Shown: in pieces, positions 1-9,062 of the stretch
Numbering within the stretch: the stretch's first letter is position 1
Layout: each line of letters opens with the position of its first letter
Assembly (NCBI RefSeq): GCF_015712065.1
Contig: NZ_JACFYZ010000001.1
Coordinates: 434,001 to 498,000, forward strand
Length of the DNA stretch: 64,000 nucleotides
Source of the DNA: Ectopseudomonas chengduensis
Lineage (GTDB): Bacteria > Pseudomonadota > Gammaproteobacteria > Pseudomonadales > Pseudomonadaceae
Reading direction: 5' to 3'
Translations under genes and position numbers: made by a program
Notes under the pieces: generated by a model
Told to the model about the DNA's origin: nothing
The model's database searches: none
What the model saw: the letters and a program-made list of their open reading frames with translations, nothing else

Positions 1-627
1 GGCGCGGATGCCCTCGCGCAGCGGCCACCAGGGCGAGTCTTCACGGATCAGCGCCTCGGCCTGCTGGCTGGCGTTGGCGCCGAAGCTGGAGGCGATGGCG
101 CCGGGCTGCACTTCCATCACCTGGATGGAAAACGGCGCCAGCTCCATGCGCAGCGCGTCGCTCAACGCATGCACGGCAGCCTTGGAGGCACAGTAGGCAC
201 CGGCGAAGGGCGTCACCAGCACCGAGGAAACGCTGCCGATATTCACCACCAGGCCACGGCTGCGACGCAGCAGCGGGAAGAACGCGCGGGTCACGCCGAC
301 GATGGAGAAGACATTGGTTTCGAACTGCCGCTGCATGGCTTCCACGCCGCCGTCGAGCAGCGGACCCATGGCGCCGTAGCCCGCATTGTTGATCAGCACA
401 TCGAGGCCGCCGATCTCCTTGCTCAGGCGAGCGCTCAGCTGTTGCAGCGCTTGGCCATCGTTGACGTCGAGCTGCACCGCGTTGAATCCGGCCTGCTCGA
501 GCGCTGTGAGGTCGTTCGCCTTGCGCGCTGTGGCCCAGACGGCGTAGCCACCTGCCTTGAAGGCGTCGGCCAGGGCGCGGCCGATGCCGCTGGAGCAACC
601 GGTGATAAGGACGCTGGGTTGGGGCAT
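1..627 (-). CDS. SDR family oxidoreductase, C-terminus outside the window
   Basis: Reading leftward from an ATG at 627, preceded by GGGAG eight bases upstream, the frame stays open to the window edge (209 codons). It starts MPQPSVLITG, has the nucleotide-binding TGxxxGIG motif near residue 9, the NNAG segment, and the catalytic YxxxK as YCASK. This is a classical short-chain dehydrogenase/reductase using NAD(P)H; the substrate cannot be told. The gene runs off the left edge, so the C-terminal substrate-binding part is not visible. Longer open frames on both strands here are shadows. Confidence 0.9.
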   Translation of the reverse strand, partial: MPQPSVLITGCSSGIGRALADAFKAGGYAVWATARKANDLTALEQAGFNAVQLDVNDGQALQQLSARLSKEIGGLDVLINNAGYGAMGPLLDGGVEAMQRQFETNVFSIVGVTRAFFPLLRRSRGLVVNIGSVSSVLVTPFAGAYCASKAAVHALSDALRMELAPFSIQVMEVQPGAIASSFGANASQQAEALIREDSPWWPLREGIRA

Positions 628-685
628 ACGCGGGACTCCCTGAGACGCGAATGGGGTTGCAGCTTAGCAGGCTTGGCTTGAGGTG

Positions 686-725
686 ATGGCGGACTGTTCG
701 CCTAGGCTCCTGAGTCCGCCCTACG
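686..725. repeat. Intergenic palindromic repeat, GGCGGACT...AGTCCGCC type
   Basis: A short palindrome begins ATGGCGGACTG and ends CTGAGTCCGCCCTACG. A near-identical copy lies at 6512-6551, where it forms the 3' end of algL. Confidence 0.75.
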
Positions 726-735
726 CGCTTAATAC

Positions 736-798
736 CGTAGCCCGGATGCAATCCGGGAACCGCCATAGGCAGCATCCCCGGATTGCATCCGGGCTACG
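736..798. repeat. REP-like inverted pair (GTAGCCCGGATGCAATCC family), copy 1
   Basis: A palindromic unit starting CGTAGCCCGGATGCAATCC is followed about 20 bases later by its inverted copy ending GGGCTACG, forming a REPIN-like doublet. Four more doublets of the same family lie at 1513, 21010, 44898 and 50114, always between genes. Confidence 0.85.
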
Positions 799-824
799 AG
801 GCTGCGTTCGGCGTGCAGCAGGTA

Positions 825-1289
825 TCAGCGTATGAACTTGCCTTGCAGGCGCTCGGCGCGAAACTCCAGCGTAGCCGGGCGATAGCCGCTGCGCAGGTCG
901 GGCAGGGGCATGCAGTCGCTCCAGCTGGCACCCGGCAGCAGTTCACCGGGGCCGCTGTAGCGCGGCGATTCGTAAAGGCGCTGAGCCAGATTGGTGGCAT
1001 TGCCTGGACGGTAGGCGGCGACTTCCCAGCGCAGTTCCAGCAAGGCGGCGTCGCTGCCGTTCTTCAGGTCGATGGCCAGCGGGCGATCAGCGGGGCAGCG
1101 CTGCGGGTCGTAGCTCAGGCGCAGTTCGAGATGGGCCAGGTAGCGCTCGTCGCGGCTTTCCTGCCAGATCACCCAGGTGGCCACTAGGCCGAGGCCGACC
1201 AGCGCGGCCATGGAAACCGGTAGCGCCTTGGTCGGGTAGCGGATCAGCAGAATCAGCCAGGTGATGACGAGTACGACACCGAACAGCAT
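825..1289 (-). CDS. Small inner-membrane protein of unknown function
   Basis: 154 residues. Two hydrophobic segments lie at about residues 2-17 and 23-43, with basic/aromatic residues between them (RYPTK), followed by a soluble domain of about 110 residues containing two cysteines (PQRC, SDC). The topology suggests an inner-membrane anchor with a periplasmic domain. I do not recognise the family. It is on the same strand as algA but separated from it by 284 bases holding a repeat, so it is probably not part of the alginate operon. The ribosome binding site is weak. Confidence 0.65.
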   Translation of the reverse strand: MLFGVVLVITWLILLIRYPTKALPVSMAALVGLGLVATWVIWQESRDERYLAHLELRLSYDPQRCPADRPLAIDLKNGSDAALLELRWEVAAYRPGNATNLAQRLYESPRYSGPGELLPGASWSDCMPLPDLRSGYRPATLEFRAERLQGKFIR

Positions 1290-1512
1290 GAGGGCAGCCT
1301 TTTTGCGAAGTCTGCGCTCATCCTACACAAGGTGCTTTGTCAGGGTAACCGCGTGGGCTGTCGCAGGGTGTGACAGCCTCCTTCACCAGGCGGGAAAGGG
1401 GGCGGGAAAGGCAGAGCCTTCAATGGCGTGGGCGTATCCTGCCCTCTCCCCCAACCCTTCTCCCATGAATGGGAGAGGGGAGCTCACTGCGTATGCCTCG
1501 GATGAACAAGGA

Positions 1513-1567
1513 CGTAGCCCGGATGCAATCCGGGGCCGATATCGACCCGGACTGCATCCGGGCTACG
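1513..1567. repeat. REP-like inverted pair, copy 2
   Basis: Same doublet as at 736-798, starting CGTAGCCCGGATGCAATCC and ending CATCCGGGCTACG. It ends only a few bases beyond the algA stop codon, so it may stabilise or terminate the 3' end of the alginate mRNA (inference). Confidence 0.85.
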
Positions 1568-1573
1568 AACCGC

Positions 1574-3010
1574 TCAGTGTGTGGCGCCAGCAGCTACTGC
1601 ATCGCTACGGCCGTACACGTCTTCCAGGCGCTCGATATCGTCCTCGCCCAGGTAGGTGCCGGACTGCACCTCGATGATCTCCAGCGGGATCTTGCCCGGG
1701 TTGGAGAGACGGTGCACCGAGGTCATCGGGATGTAGGTGGACTGGTTCTCGGTGAGCAGGAACTCACGGTCGTCGCAGGTCACCTTGGCCGTGCCGGACA
1801 CCACGATCCAGTGCTCGGCACGGTGGTGGTGCATCTGCAAGGAGAGCTGCGCGCCCGGCTTGACGGTGATGTGCTTGACCTGGAAGCGGCCACCCATGTC
1901 CACCGAGTCGTACGAGCCCCAAGGGCGGTACACCTCGCAGTGGTTCTGGGTCTCGCAGCGGCCTTGTGCGTCCAGCTTGCTCACCAGCTTCTTGACGTCC
2001 TGCACGCGGTCCTTGTGCGCCACCATCATGGCGTCCTTGGTTTCCACCACGACGATATCGTCCAGGCCCAGCACCGAGACCAGCTTGCCATTGCCGTGGA
2101 TCAGGCAGTTGCGGCTGTCCTCGATCACTACGTCGCCCTTGGTCACGTTGCCGGCTTCGTCCTTGTCGTGCACCTCCCAGATCGACGACCAGCTGCCCAC
2201 GTCGTTCCAGCCGGCGGCCAGCGGTACCACGCAAGCGCGGGTGGTCTTTTCCATCACGGCGTAGTCGATGGAGTTGTCCGGGCAGCAGGCGAAGGTGGCC
2301 GGGTCGATGGTGATCTGCGTGCCGTCGCGCTTGCTGCGTTCCAGGGCCAGCAGGCAGGTATCATAGATGTCAACGTCGTGGTGCTTGAGCTCCTCGAGGA
2401 AGCGGCTGGCGCGGAACAGGAACATGCCGCTGTTCCAGTAATAGTCGCCGCTGGCCACGTACTCGGTGGCGCGCTGGGCGTCGGGTTTCTCGACGAAGCT
2501 GGCGACGCGCGCCATGCCATCGGGCAGGGTGCCGTCGGCCTGGCCTCGTATATAGCCGTAGCCGGTTTCCGGTCGGTCGGCCGGCACGCCGAACAGGACC
2601 ATCTCGCCTTTTTCTGCGGCCACGGTGGCCAGTGCCAGGGCCTGGCGGAAGGCCTGCTGGTCGTCCAGGACGTGATCGGCCGGCAGCACCAGCATCAGTT
2701 CGTCACGACCTTCGGCGATCAGTTGCAGGGCGGCCATGGCCACGGCTGGTGCGGTGTTACGGCCAAAGGGCTCGAGCAGCAGCATTTGTGCCTGCAGGCT
2801 GATCTGCTCCAGTTGCTCGAGCACGATGAAGCGATGCTCCTGGTTGGCCACCAGCACTGGCGGCTGCATGCCCTCGATGGAGAGGCGCTGCAGGGTCTGC
2901 TGGAACAGTGTCTGCTCACCGGTCAGGGCGAGGAACTGCTTGGGATACAGCTTGCGCGAAAGAGGCCAGAGTCGCGAGCCGCTGCCACCGGATAGGATAA
3001 TGGGGGTCAT
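1574..3010 (-). CDS. algA: Mannose-6-phosphate isomerase / mannose-1-phosphate guanylyltransferase AlgA
   Basis: Bifunctional cytoplasmic enzyme that makes mannose-6-phosphate from fructose-6-phosphate and GDP-mannose from mannose-1-phosphate, feeding AlgD. The start at 3010 is chosen because AAGGAG lies just upstream and the protein then begins MTPIILSGGSG, as in the family; 478 residues, close to the usual 481. The N-terminus carries the nucleotidyltransferase signature GGSGSRLWPLSR with YPKQF. The C-terminus carries the cupin metal-binding segment QMHHHRAEHW of type II phosphomannose isomerases. It is the last gene of the alginate operon, as in other pseudomonads. Confidence 0.97.
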   Translation of the reverse strand: MTPIILSGGSGSRLWPLSRKLYPKQFLALTGEQTLFQQTLQRLSIEGMQPPVLVANQEHRFIVLEQLEQISLQAQMLLLEPFGRNTAPAVAMAALQLIAEGRDELMLVLPADHVLDDQQAFRQALALATVAAEKGEMVLFGVPADRPETGYGYIRGQADGTLPDGMARVASFVEKPDAQRATEYVASGDYYWNSGMFLFRASRFLEELKHHDVDIYDTCLLALERSKRDGTQITIDPATFACCPDNSIDYAVMEKTTRACVVPLAAGWNDVGSWSSIWEVHDKDEAGNVTKGDVVIEDSRNCLIHGNGKLVSVLGLDDIVVVETKDAMMVAHKDRVQDVKKLVSKLDAQGRCETQNHCEVYRPWGSYDSVDMGGRFQVKHITVKPGAQLSLQMHHHRAEHWIVVSGTAKVTCDDREFLLTENQSTYIPMTSVHRLSNPGKIPLEIIEVQSGTYLGEDDIERLEDVYGRSDAVAAGATH

Positions 3011-3104
3011 GGTGTCTCTCCTTAACAATTGATCGAGTTGGATGCTCGTGCTGTGTGTGTGCGGCGTTTGCCCGCCGTTTTCCTTGTTCTAGAAACTCAC
3101 TGCC

Positions 3105-3755
3105 TTAACCGTCGATGGGGCGCTTGACCCACACCGGCGACAACTTGCCCTGACCGCCAGTGACGAACAGGCTGACCACTTCGCCGCGCTCCAGGGTCAC
3201 GGGTTTCAGGTCGGCGACCTTGCGCTCGCCATCGAACAGCGCCAGGCCGACTTTCACCGGATTGATCTCGCGGTCGCCACGGCCGTCGGGTTTGACGTTG
3301 GCGACCACATCGGTCTTGCCGTCGGCGGTCTTCAGGCTGAGGGTGCTGTCAGTCAGGTTCTGTACGCGCAGCAGGGCTTTCTGCCGGCTGGTGAAGGGCG
3401 GCTCTTCCACCAGGCGCGGCTCGGCGCCGGTCTGGCTGACCAGGGTGTAGTAACGCGCGGCCTCCAGATCTACCGCCATCTGTGCGTTACCGACCAGGGC
3501 CTGATAGCTGCCGGCCGGGAGGAACTTGAAATCACTCGAGCCCAGCGGCGAGATCTGCTTGAGCTGGGTCTGGCCGACACTGACGTCGAGCTCGGCGCTG
3601 CTGGCGTTGTAGGCGCGGACGAATGCCGAGCCCTTGGGTGCCTTGGGTCCGTAGAGGGCGCCGTCATCGGCCTGTGCCTGGAGCATGCCGAGGCCCAGAG
3701 CCAGGGCGCAGGCGCCCAGCGTGAAGCGGCGTGGGGTGGTTTGCGTGTTGTTCAT
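3105..3755 (-). CDS. algF: Alginate O-acetylation protein AlgF
   Basis: 216-residue periplasmic protein with a signal peptide of about 29 residues ending AQA. AAGGAGG lies 8 bases before the ATG. AlgF is needed together with AlgI and AlgJ to acetylate mannuronate residues of the polymer in the periplasm; family knowledge places it as an adaptor between these partners. Position between algJ and algA and length agree with known AlgF proteins. The 94-base gap before algA is the second-largest in the operon. Confidence 0.95.
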   Translation of the reverse strand: MNNTQTTPRRFTLGACALALGLGMLQAQADDGALYGPKAPKGSAFVRAYNASSAELDVSVGQTQLKQISPLGSSDFKFLPAGSYQALVGNAQMAVDLEAARYYTLVSQTGAEPRLVEEPPFTSRQKALLRVQNLTDSTLSLKTADGKTDVVANVKPDGRGDREINPVKVGLALFDGERKVADLKPVTLERGEVVSLFVTGGQGKLSPVWVKRPIDG

Positions 3756-3780
3756 CGGATAGTCCTCCTTGGGGGATGAG

Positions 3781-4911
3781 TCAGTGACTGGCAGCCGCCA
3801 GCCCCTGGCGCTCGCCGCCGTCTTTGAGCGCGGCGAGCCATTGCGGGTCGAAATCGGTGAAGTCGCTGGTCATCGGCAGATAACGCTCGGGGAATTCCCA
3901 GATCACCAGCTGTGGCGGGTTGTTCTCGAGCTCGTCGCTCTGCAGGTACTTGAGCATCGGTACCAGTGGGCCGCCGCCTTCCTCGGCATGGTTGGCCAGG
4001 TCGCGCTGCAGGTGTTCACGCAGGGCGCCGGCGAAGTTCCAGGCCGGGTTGGCGCTGTAGCTGGTGCCGACCAGCGTCACCGGCAGGTCGCTGTCGCCGA
4101 ACAGGTCGTCGCCACCTTCGGCGGCATGGGTTTCGCGCTGCTGCAGGCGGTCGGCCTGCGGCATCAGGCTTTCGAACAAGGGGGCCAGCGGCAGGAAGCG
4201 CGTCAGGTCACCTTGATGCGTGCGGGTTTCCACGGTTTCGGTGACGAATTGCTGCGGCTCGCCACGCAACTGCATGGCGCTGCGCACCACTTCACTCAGC
4301 GCCTTGGCAGTGACGTCGGCGCCTTCCGGGGTCCAGTGGGTGTCGGTGCGCAGGAACATCGGTGCTTCGTCCTTGGCGGCCTGCAGCGGTGCAAGCAGAT
4401 CCGGCGCAGCGATCCCGGCATTGCGCACGGCGCGGTGAAAGCGCGGGTACAGGCTGCGCTGCAGAGCGCTGGGACGATGGTTGCCGGTGTGCTCCGGGTA
4501 CAGGCGGGTCTTGGCCGGGACGATGGCCAGCAGCAGCTGGATATCGCGTTCTTGCAGCTGGCGCTGCACGCCACGGATCAGCGCCAGGTTGTCGCGCAGC
4601 TGGCGCTGACCGTCGACCACCGGATCGAACTCCTCGTCCGAGTACAGCCAGCCGTCTTCGCCGATCACCAGGCCGCTACGGCCTTCGCCGAACGCCAGGT
4701 ATTCCACGGCTGCCCAGAGGTTGATGCCGGCCTGCTTGAGCGGGAAGTTCTCGTCATAGTGACGCTCGATGCTCTTGGCCAGGCCGCCGTCGAGCACGCT
4801 CGGTTGCGCCGGCATGCTGTAGCCGCCGAGCTTGGTCAGGGCCACGAGGCTGACCGGCAACAGCAGCAGGGCGAACAGCGCGACATACAGGGTCTTGATG
4901 GGGCGATTCAT
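3781..4911 (-). CDS. algJ: Alginate O-acetyltransferase AlgJ
   Basis: 376 residues starting MNRPIKTLYVAL; an in-frame upstream extension to 5052 lies inside algI and is discarded. An N-terminal hydrophobic segment (about residues 7-26) anchors it in the inner membrane. The SGNH-like acetyltransferase domain shows the DxHW motif as DTHWTPEG and the serine motif as GTSYSAN. AlgJ works with the membrane protein AlgI to transfer acetyl groups onto alginate or onto AlgX. It is related to AlgX, encoded in the same operon. The gap to algI is only 13 bases. Confidence 0.96.
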   Translation of the reverse strand: MNRPIKTLYVALFALLLLPVSLVALTKLGGYSMPAQPSVLDGGLAKSIERHYDENFPLKQAGINLWAAVEYLAFGEGRSGLVIGEDGWLYSDEEFDPVVDGQRQLRDNLALIRGVQRQLQERDIQLLLAIVPAKTRLYPEHTGNHRPSALQRSLYPRFHRAVRNAGIAAPDLLAPLQAAKDEAPMFLRTDTHWTPEGADVTAKALSEVVRSAMQLRGEPQQFVTETVETRTHQGDLTRFLPLAPLFESLMPQADRLQQRETHAAEGGDDLFGDSDLPVTLVGTSYSANPAWNFAGALREHLQRDLANHAEEGGGPLVPMLKYLQSDELENNPPQLVIWEFPERYLPMTSDFTDFDPQWLAALKDGGERQGLAAASH

Positions 4912-4924
4912 GGTCGGCCTCCGC

Positions 4925-6376
4925 TCAGAACTGGAAGTACAGGAAGGGGGAATAGCTCTGCGCCGAGAGCTTGAGCAGCGAGGCGCAGAACAACAGCAGC
5001 AGGGCGCCACGCAGGGCCACCATGCGCAGGTCGACGGCCTGCAGGGCGACACCGGCGCTGGCCAGGGTCAGGCCCGGCTCATGGCTACGGCTGGCAAGGA
5101 ACTGGCGGGCGCCGTTGACGGCGATCACCACCCAGGCCAGCACCAGGGTGACCATCTGCAGCCCGGTGATGCGCGCCAGGGTCAGCTCGCTCAGGTGCCA
5201 GTCAGCAAAGCTGAACAGCGCGGCATACATGCGCCCGGCCACCTCCAGGTTCTCGGCGCGGAAGATCACCCAGCCGAGCATCACCAGCAGCAGGGTGAAG
5301 GCCCATTTCAGCGGGTTGAACACAATCGGTGCGGCTTTCACGCCGAGCGCCCGCTCGATGGCCAGCCAGGTGCCGTGCCAGGCGCCCCAGATCAGGAAGG
5401 TCCAGTTGGCGCCGTGCCAGAAGCCGCCCAGCAGCATGGTCAGAAACAGGTTGCGGTAGGTGTTGAAGGTGCCGTGGCGATTGCCGCCCAGCGGTACGTA
5501 GAGGTAGTCACGCAGCCAGGTGGACAGGCTGATGTGCCAGCGCCGCCAGAACTCGGTGATCGACTGGCTGATATAGGGCTGGTTGAAGTTCTCCATGAAG
5601 CGAAAGCCCATCATCAGGCCCAGGCCGATGGCCATGTCGCTATAGCCGGAGAAGTCGAAATACAGCTGCGCGGTGTAGGCGATCATGCCCAGCCAGGCGT
5701 CGCCGGTGCTGGGGTTTTCCAGGGCGAAGCAGTGGTCCACCAGCGGCGCCAGGCTGTCGGCGATGAACACCTTCTTGACGAAGCCCTGCATGAAACGCGT
5801 GGCGCCTTCGCTGAACTTGTCGAGGCTGTGCGTGCGGTCGGTGAACTGGTCGGCCAGATCCTTGTAACGCAGCACGGGACCTGCGATCAGCTGCGGGAAC
5901 AGGGCGATGAAGGCGGCGAAGTTGATCAGGTTGCGCGTCGGCTCGGTGTCGCGGCGGTACACGTCGATCAGGTAGCTGATCGACTGGAAGATGTAGAAGG
6001 AGATACCGATCGGCAGGATCACCGCAGTGAGGACGAAGGGCTCCATCCCCATCGACTCGAGCACGGCGTTGATATTGGCCACACCGAAGTTGGCGTACTT
6101 GAAGTAGCCCAGAGTGGCCAGGTTGCCGACCACCCCGGCCACCACCCAGCGGCGTGCCGCTTCGGTGCCGGCATGCGCCTGGATGCGCAGGCCGAAGACG
6201 TAGTTCCACAGCGTCACCGCAGCGAACAGCAGGAGGAAATCCACCCGCCACCAGGCATAGAAGGTGTAGCTGCCGATCAGGATCAGCAGGTTGCGCCCGC
6301 GATTCGGGCACAGGTAGTACAGGCCGAGAAAAATCGGCAGGAACAGGAACAAAAAGACGTTGGATGAAAAGACCAT
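4925..6376 (-). CDS. algI: MBOAT-family alginate O-acetylation membrane protein AlgI
   Basis: 483 residues starting MVFSSNVFLFLFLPIF at 6376; a longer frame to 6457 would start in the repeat-bearing spacer. It is a polytopic inner-membrane protein with many hydrophobic segments and the MBOAT histidine region GGFWHGANWTF followed by WGAWHG, the two histidines needed for acetyl transfer in this family. It carries acetyl groups from the cytoplasm toward AlgJ/AlgX. It is somewhat shorter than the roughly 520 residues of the P. aeruginosa protein. Confidence 0.96.
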   Translation of the reverse strand: MVFSSNVFLFLFLPIFLGLYYLCPNRGRNLLILIGSYTFYAWWRVDFLLLFAAVTLWNYVFGLRIQAHAGTEAARRWVVAGVVGNLATLGYFKYANFGVANINAVLESMGMEPFVLTAVILPIGISFYIFQSISYLIDVYRRDTEPTRNLINFAAFIALFPQLIAGPVLRYKDLADQFTDRTHSLDKFSEGATRFMQGFVKKVFIADSLAPLVDHCFALENPSTGDAWLGMIAYTAQLYFDFSGYSDMAIGLGLMMGFRFMENFNQPYISQSITEFWRRWHISLSTWLRDYLYVPLGGNRHGTFNTYRNLFLTMLLGGFWHGANWTFLIWGAWHGTWLAIERALGVKAAPIVFNPLKWAFTLLLVMLGWVIFRAENLEVAGRMYAALFSFADWHLSELTLARITGLQMVTLVLAWVVIAVNGARQFLASRSHEPGLTLASAGVALQAVDLRMVALRGALLLLFCASLLKLSAQSYSPFLYFQF

Positions 6377-6460
6377 CCGTGCTTCTCCGTGAACAGCCGG
6401 GGCAACGCCCCCCTTTCCCCCCGCGAGCGGAGGGTTTGTTTTGTTGCGTCGTCGCAAACC

Positions 6461-6551
6461 TGTAGGGCGTACTCGCGAAGCAGTACGCCGTAGGGTTTTT
6501 GCTCGAATGCTATGGCGGACTGTTCGCTGGCGCTCCTGAGTCCGCCCTACG
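6461..6551. repeat. Two palindromic repeats between algI and algL, the second reaching into algL
   Basis: The algI-algL spacer (133 bases, the largest in the operon) holds a palindrome of form GTAGGGCGTACT...AGTACGCCGTAGGG at about 6461-6495. A second repeat at 6512-6551 matches 686-725. The second one lies inside the algL reading frame and encodes its last residues. Confidence 0.75.
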
Positions 6552-7619
6552 GCCGTTGAACACCTGGGTCACCTCGCCACCGAGGCGGAAGCTGTTGAAC
6601 GGCCCCATCTCCTGGTTCAGTTCGCGGGTCTCTTCACTGCAGGCGTAGAGGCTGCAGTAGGGCGCCAGCCAGGCGTACTTGAAGTCCTTGCGCAGCTCGC
6701 TCATGTCCTGCTTGGCACCGGTGCGCTGGGCGAACGCAGCCGGGTCGCGCGCGCCTTGCAGCACGCGCTCGGCCAGGCGCTGCAGGGCGCCATGATTCTC
6801 GCCGCGCAGGTCGACTTCGTTGGCCTCGGCGAACGCGGCGATCATCGCCAGCGGCGGCAGGGCATAGTTGTGGTAGGCGAGGGCGCGTTGGCTGCGGCGC
6901 ATTTCGTTGGCCAGGTAGCCTTCGTCATCGACCTGGTTGGCAGCGATGCGAAACTGGCCCACGGACCAGTCGAACAGGTCGCGGCGATCACTGATCACCG
7001 CCACCGCCATCACCGACCAGGCAGCCCAGTAGCTGTGGTTGTTGATCTTGCGCAGCGGCAGGTCGCTCCATTCGCGCACCGTGTGTTCGGCCAGGCGGGT
7101 GAACCAGGCCTCGATGCGTGAGCTCTGCTGCGGGTAGGCCGCCAGCGGTTGCGACTCGGAGAACTTCAGGCGCAGCCAGGCGCCGGCCAGGCTGCCCAGC
7201 GCCCATTTGCGCATCGACTTGCCGGTGTGATTGAACTGCTCGGACTCCAGCGCATCGGCGCTGGCCCACTGGTCGAGCCATTCGATGGCGCATTCCAGGC
7301 GCTGCGGCTGACCGGTGCGCATGTAGCCGGTGATCATCCGCCCGGCTTCCTTCTCCAGGCGGGTGATGTGCGAGGTCTGCTCGCGAAAGTTCTTCTCGGC
7401 CTTGCGATTGAGCGTGGCGCGGGCACTGTCGGAGCCTTCGTACTTGCTGGTGAACTGCAGTTCACCGGTGTACGGCTGCGGCACCGCGGGGCAGACGGGC
7501 GCCTTGCCCTCGCGCTGGCCCACGGCGGCGTAGTAACCCGCCGGCGGTTGCAGCGCGGCGAAGGCTGGGCCGCTGAGCAGCAGCGCCATGAGAGTGAGTG
7601 GAGCGAGTCGTTTGGGCAT
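6510..7619 (-). CDS. algL: Alginate lyase AlgL with a repeat-encoded C-terminus
   Basis: 369-residue periplasmic poly(beta-D-mannuronate) lyase of family PL5, with a signal peptide ending AFA near residue 21. Catalytic-region motifs are present: [14 protein letters not shown] (Asn/His) and [12 protein letters not shown] (Arg/Tyr). AlgL clears alginate that accumulates in the periplasm and is part of the export complex. The family-typical sequence runs to [13 protein letters not shown]; the remaining residues [13 protein letters not shown] are encoded by the repeat at 6512-6551. The natural C-terminus has therefore been replaced without loss of the catalytic core. Confidence 0.96.
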   Translation of the reverse strand: MPKRLAPLTLMALLLSGPAFAALQPPAGYYAAVGQREGKAPVCPAVPQPYTGELQFTSKYEGSDSARATLNRKAEKNFREQTSHITRLEKEAGRMITGYMRTGQPQRLECAIEWLDQWASADALESEQFNHTGKSMRKWALGSLAGAWLRLKFSESQPLAAYPQQSSRIEAWFTRLAEHTVREWSDLPLRKINNHSYWAAWSVMAVAVISDRRDLFDWSVGQFRIAANQVDDEGYLANEMRRSQRALAYHNYALPPLAMIAAFAEANEVDLRGENHGALQRLAERVLQGARDPAAFAQRTGAKQDMSELRKDFKYAWLAPYCSLYACSEETRELNQEMGPFNSFRLGGEVTQVFNGRRADSGAPANSPP

Positions 7620-7629
7620 GGTGGCCTCC

Positions 7630-9051
7630 TCAGTCGTGCTGCGCGACTTGCTGGCTGAGCCCGCTGGGGCGTTGGCACAGGCTGGCCTGGACTTTCAGGT
7701 CGTCGGCGCTGTCCTCGGGCTTTTCGATTTCCAGGGCGAAGAAGTTCTGATCACCCCAGCCCGGCTCGTCGCGCAGTTCCACGGCGAAGCGCCCGTCGGT
7801 ATCGACGGTGTTGGGTTTCTCCAGCTTGAGCTGTTCGCGGCGGCCATTGAGGTACCAGATGGTGGCGTCGACACGCTTGACCGACGGATCACTGAAACGC
7901 AGGTCGAGCTGGTGGCGATTGCCAGCCAGCGTCAGCAGCTTGTTCTCGCCGTTGACGAGAATTTCGTTGCTACCCGGATGCAGGCGTTTCTCGCTGGCGA
8001 GCAGCTCGGTCTGGCCACTGCAGCCGTTGTTCAGGCTGGCCATCAACTGGCGGTGGATCTTGTCCGAGGCCAGGTCGTAGAGCGGCGAGAATTCCCAGAT
8101 CAGCACCTTCGGCGGGTCGTTCTGGAAGGTATCGCTGGCCAGGTACTCGAGCATCGCGCCCTCCAGACCGCCACCAGGGAAGGCCGCGTTGAGCACGTCG
8201 GTGCCCAGGTACTCTTCGAGGAAGCCGCCGAAGTTGTAGTTCTTGCCGCTGTGGCTGGTGCCGATCAGGGTGATCTTCGGACTGCTGTCGTCGCCGAATA
8301 GCGCGTCGCCATCGCTGGCGTCCTTGGGCTCGGTGACGAACTGATCGACGTACTGCACCGCATAGCCGGTGCCGCACAGCTGGCTGGCGACGTTCTGCAT
8401 GGTGCCGGTCTTGCCCATCAGACCGACGCGCTCGGTGACGAACTCCTTGCGCGGAATATCTTCGAAGCCGGGGATGCGCTTGACCGTCTCGGCCACCAGG
8501 CGTGCGGTGCGTTCGGCACCGTAAGGCGTCCAGTGCTGGTCACGGCGGAAGTAGAACTCCTTGTCGCTGTCCTCGTCGGTCAGCGGGGTCAGGTCCGGCA
8601 CCCAGATACCCAGCTGTTCGAAGCGGGTCAGCGCCTGGCGGTAGTTGCGCAGCGCCTTGTCGTAGTCGAAGCGCTGGTAGTCGGCCGGGCGCAGCTTGCT
8701 GCGATTGACCAGACCGCGGGTCGGTTGATAGACCACCACCAATTCCACGCCACGCTGCTTGAGGCCGTCGCGCAGTTCCTTGAGGCGCTGGTAGCCGACC
8801 TCGGTGGTGCCGAACTCGGTGCGCAGGTCTTCGACACTGCGGAACAGCCAGCCCTCGTCGGCATCCATCAGGGTGACGAAGTTCTTCATGTAGTTGGTGG
8901 TGTAACGGCTGGCGTCGTGCGCAGCCGGGCACAGCGAGCAGCAATCTTCCACCTGGTATTGCGGCGCCTGGCGCTCTTCGGCCTGCAGGGTGCTGCCGAA
9001 CGCGGCGCAAGTCACTGCCAGGGCCAGGGTCTTGAGTGTGTGTGCAGTCAT
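7630..9051 (-). CDS. algX: Alginate O-acetyltransferase AlgX
   Basis: 473 residues with a signal peptide ending at about residue 24. The N-terminal SGNH-like acetyltransferase domain shows DQHW (Asp171, His173) and GTSHSGKN with the nucleophile at Ser266, each three residues earlier than in P. aeruginosa AlgX. The C-terminal part is the carbohydrate-binding module. AlgX transfers acetyl onto mannuronate in the periplasm and belongs to the AlgK-AlgX-MucD/AlgE export complex. Cysteines near the N-terminus (CCSLC) are as in the family. It is spaced 10-11 bases from both neighbours. Confidence 0.97.
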   Translation of the reverse strand: MTAHTLKTLALAVTCAAFGSTLQAEERQAPQYQVEDCCSLCPAAHDASRYTTNYMKNFVTLMDADEGWLFRSVEDLRTEFGTTEVGYQRLKELRDGLKQRGVELVVVYQPTRGLVNRSKLRPADYQRFDYDKALRNYRQALTRFEQLGIWVPDLTPLTDEDSDKEFYFRRDQHWTPYGAERTARLVAETVKRIPGFEDIPRKEFVTERVGLMGKTGTMQNVASQLCGTGYAVQYVDQFVTEPKDASDGDALFGDDSSPKITLIGTSHSGKNYNFGGFLEEYLGTDVLNAAFPGGGLEGAMLEYLASDTFQNDPPKVLIWEFSPLYDLASDKIHRQLMASLNNGCSGQTELLASEKRLHPGSNEILVNGENKLLTLAGNRHQLDLRFSDPSVKRVDATIWYLNGRREQLKLEKPNTVDTDGRFAVELRDEPGWGDQNFFALEIEKPEDSADDLKVQASLCQRPSGLSQQVAQHD

Positions 9052-9062
9052 GGGAGGCCTCG

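Noticed and set aside
41..775. Long minus-strand open frame opposite or out of phase with the SDR gene
   Set aside because: Arg/Pro/Gly-rich product without family motifs; the SDR frame from 627 has full motifs and a ribosome binding site.
1469..2995. 508-codon plus-strand open frame across algA
   Set aside because: Antisense shadow caused by high GC; composition is Val/Leu/His/Gln-rich with no family features, and algA is certain.
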